This document shows, piece by piece, positions 62,075 through 64,000 of a DNA stretch of 64,000 nucleotides. Numbering within the stretch: the stretch's first letter is position 1; each line of letters starts with the position of its first letter. The notes beneath the pieces were generated by a model. That model did no database searches. It was not told the DNA's origin and saw nothing but the letters and a program-made list of their open reading frames with translations. The position numbers and the translations under genes were made by a program. Source of the stretch: Microglena sp. YARC (Eukaryota; Chlorophyta; Chlorophyceae; Chlamydomonadales; Chlamydomonadaceae); NCBI GenBank assembly GCA_022414725.1, contig CM039462.1:59000195-59064194 (forward strand), read 5' to 3'.

Positions 62075-62771
62075 CATTGTGCAGACAGTACATACACGCA
62101 CGGTAGCATTTAATTTGTAAATATCAGTATATCAAGTATTCTTACCGACTCTCCCGTTGGGACCTTTCGTTATCTTGAATGCGTGTAAACGGCGATTAAC
62201 TCCTTTGACGGTGCTAGTGCCATGACCGAACAACTTGTAAACGTTGTCTAGGAGGACAGCGGAGAAGTCCCCTATAGAGGTCACGACGTCTTGCCTTGTG
62301 TAAGGGCCCATTTTCTTGAATAAGTTACCAACAATGCCCATCAGATGGTCCAGGGTGTACACTTCCATGTTCTTTAACCCTTGCGAGATCACAGAGTACT
62401 TTTGGTCAAGATTGCTATGTGTGTGTCCGGGAGGAAGGAAATGGACGTACACGTCCTCAAACCAGTTCATCTCAACCAACAAGGACAAGTATGCGAACAT
62501 GAAAGCGTTCTTGTTGTCCTTTGCCGCGTTGTCCATTTGCAAGAAGCAATACGGTGGAAGCTGCCCCTCTTCTTCAAGGACCCGGTTGAAGAAATGTTGG
62601 AAGCATGATATAGTCAGATTGATGGACTGCGAGTAGAATGGCAAAGCCCAATAACCAATGAAGCCTCTTCCCTGGAAGAATAATCCTGAGTTAACATAGA
62701 AGGAAACATGAAGTCAGAATATTAGCATTATTTTGTTAAGTAATCATTTCAAGTTTTAAATACTGTGTATG

Positions 62772-62791
62772 CTCCCGATTATGCTCGGGAG
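62772..62791. repeat. Intron palindrome CTCCCGATTATGCTCGGGAG
   Basis: Lies in the intron between exons 63478-62824 and 62700-62135 of the transposase copy, close to the splice donor side. Confidence 0.85.
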
Positions 62792-63489
62792 GACATGTCC
62801 TACATGCGCTGTATTTGTACTCACCCATGATGCGTGTCTTTAGAAGTTCACCTCCTGCGGTCTTCTTTGTATGTGAGAAGTGGCGTGACTGAGGAAGATT
62901 AGTCTTCTTGTTGTCCATTGCATCAGCGGATGCGTGCAAGAAGAGCTTCGGATACTGTTCAGACAGTTTTTCACGGATGTCATACCTACGCCGACCAATG
63001 GAAATCTGATTACGGTGCACAGCCTGACTCTGACGAAGTTCATCAACTGCTGGCTGAAACGTAGTGGTCAGGAGTCTGGCTCGGTACTTGACGCAGTCGT
63101 CGCACTTGGCAAAAGGCTGCCAAGTCTTTATCTTCACGTTCCACCAATGTGCATGCCATAGTTTACGCAAACTGCTGTATAATGTTCTGGGAGGAACCAT
63201 GCCGTTCTTCTTCATGTCCCTAAAGACAGCTTGCTTGCTTGGAAATATGCCGCAATGTAAAAAAATCAAAGGGCGCATGACCTTAGATTTTTCCTTCCTC
63301 TAGATCCTAGAGCATATGAAGTCTGGTGCGGCATTGACTCCCCAAACTCATCTACGAGAGATTTCATCGCAGCGTTGAAATTGTCCCTCAACACTGCGGG
63401 TGCACTCCTCTTCCTCCTCACCTTCACAGCAGGTTCAAACCTAGACAGGGTCCAATGGAACGAGGTTAGGTCGCTTATTGTTATGGATG

Positions 63490-63570
63490 CTCCCGATTAT
63501 AATCGGGAGGGTAGAATGGATCATTATACGGTTGCCTGATGTATTGGGTTGTCCCGAGCATAATCGGGAG
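63490..63570. repeat. Two intron palindromes (copy 2, upstream intron)
   Basis: CTCCCGATTATAATCGGGAG (63490-63509, a perfect 20-bp palindrome) and GTCCCGAGCATAATCGGGAG (63551-63570), in the intron 63612-63479. Confidence 0.85.
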
Positions 63571-63770
63571 GAAGCAAAGTGCACTGTAACCACATGAGAA
63601 TTCGGGATAACTTACTCTCTGTTGTTTTTGATCTGACCACTTATCGCAAGCCATGCATTTGAACCGATTACGGATGCAGCCTGATAAAATGACTTGCAAA
63701 CGTCAACGCCCAATATCCTGAACGAGCAAAATAATCGTTAAGTTCGAGTCATAATACTTTTCAAAAATCT

Positions 63771-63806
63771 TTAGGCGCATCAGGCGCATCAGGCGCTTCA
63801 GGCGCA
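63771..63806. repeat. 9-bp tandem repeat AGGCGCATC/AGGCGCTTC, four units
   Basis: Short perfect-to-near-perfect tandem run within a presumed intron of the transposase copy. Confidence 0.7.
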
Positions 63807-64000
63807 AGATCAAATTATTGACAACCTACCTTTGTGAGTAACGGTTCTACACGGATGTAACAATTTCAAATTTCAAATTACAACCTACCTTGTCGACACA
63901 CTCCTTGTCCCTGTCTTGCGATCCCGGTTGCTTGCCAGTGCATTCAATTCGATGTAGCATCGACGTTGCCTTTCGGCAGGTTCGAGCTCGGCGAATTCAT

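Larger units (their letters stand above)
61463..64000 (-). pseudogene. DUF7869-like transposase gene, copy 2, several exons, 3' end truncated, runs past the window
   Basis: Exons from upstream: 64000-63890 (ECTGKQPGSQDRDKECVDK|GT); about 63716-63613 (ILGVDVCKSFYQAASVIGSN); 63478-62824 (FNAAMKSLVDEFGESMPHQT, frameshift near 63280, WQPFAKCDDCVKYRARLLTT, FLHASADAMDNKKTNLP); 62700-62135 (YCFLQMDNAAKDNKNAFMFA, FLPPGHTHSNLDQKYSVISQ); 61867-61463 (GGDVLAGHMADGPVQTAGDD). Three acidic motifs, ADAMDNKK, MDNAAKDNKN and GHTHSNLDQ, fit the DUF7869-type pattern. That pattern probably belongs to an RNase-H-fold transposase. It is about 97% identical to the 45.7-46.7 kb copy and keeps the frame that copy has lost. 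It ends at 61463 against an unrelated gene tail. Confidence 0.65.

Overview
The window is eukaryotic nuclear DNA. It holds split exons with GT..AG introns, a histone H3-family gene, LINE and Ty1/copia retrotransposons, DNA transposons with introns, satellites, and a 1000-base N gap at 18666-19665. From about 27 kb on it also carries many genes of nucleocytoplasmic large DNA virus (NCLDV) type. These are three copies of a D5-like primase-helicase, a T5orf172/GIY-YIG-like protein, F-box proteins with zinc or SAP/XPA-like parts, a family-61-type glycosyltransferase, a methyltransferase and a Fanzor. This suggests an algal, probably stramenopile and possibly brown-algal, genome with endogenised phaeovirus-like DNA. 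The taxon is an inference.

Layout. 1-5.2 kb: tandemly duplicated F-box/ankyrin genes on the minus strand, with a MITE family and a LINE 3' end. 5.3-9.1 kb: small unrecognised ORFs, a local duplication, and a ~185-bp satellite that flips orientation at about 8247. 9.7-10.3 kb: a divergent histone H3 with an intron before its last ten codons. 10.3-12.2 kb: three tandem arrays. 12.2-17.3 kb: mostly undefined sequence with transposon relics. 17.7-21.6 kb: a second LINE end and a decayed ankyrin copy flank the gap, both rich in single-base indels. 21.6-27.2 kb: little recognisable content except a MITE, a transposon relic and a possible RPB11-like exon. 27.2-31.5 kb: broken virus-like genes. 32.4-39.5 kb: three D5-like copies, each followed by a relic of the same transposon end. 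39.9-41.8 kb: an intact glycosyltransferase and a Cys-poor domain fragment.

41.5-55.6 kb is a single minus-strand gene (F-box, SAP-like and XPA-like parts) split by two insertions. One is a 5.56-kb DNA transposon with target duplication ATAA. The other is a 7.05-kb Ty1/copia element with target duplication GTCGC. Removing both leaves one open frame of 482 codons including the stop.

55.8-56.8 kb: a methyltransferase. 57.0-60.5 kb: a complete Tc1/mariner (IS630)-type transposon, flanked by TA, that carries an overlapping transposase and a SAP-domain Fanzor (eukaryotic TnpB homologue, RNA-guided nuclease family). 60.6-61.5 kb: a membrane protein and a gene tail. 61.5-64 kb: an intron-rich second copy of the 42-48 kb transposase gene on the minus strand. 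Introns in both copies hold a conserved CTCCCGA...TCGGGAG palindrome that also forms a seven-unit array inside the first element.

Most coding regions carry one or more frameshifts or stops. Whether these reflect real pseudogenisation or residual sequencing indels cannot be settled from the sequence alone. The intact glycosyltransferase, gag and 60.6-kb ORF show that some genes are clean.
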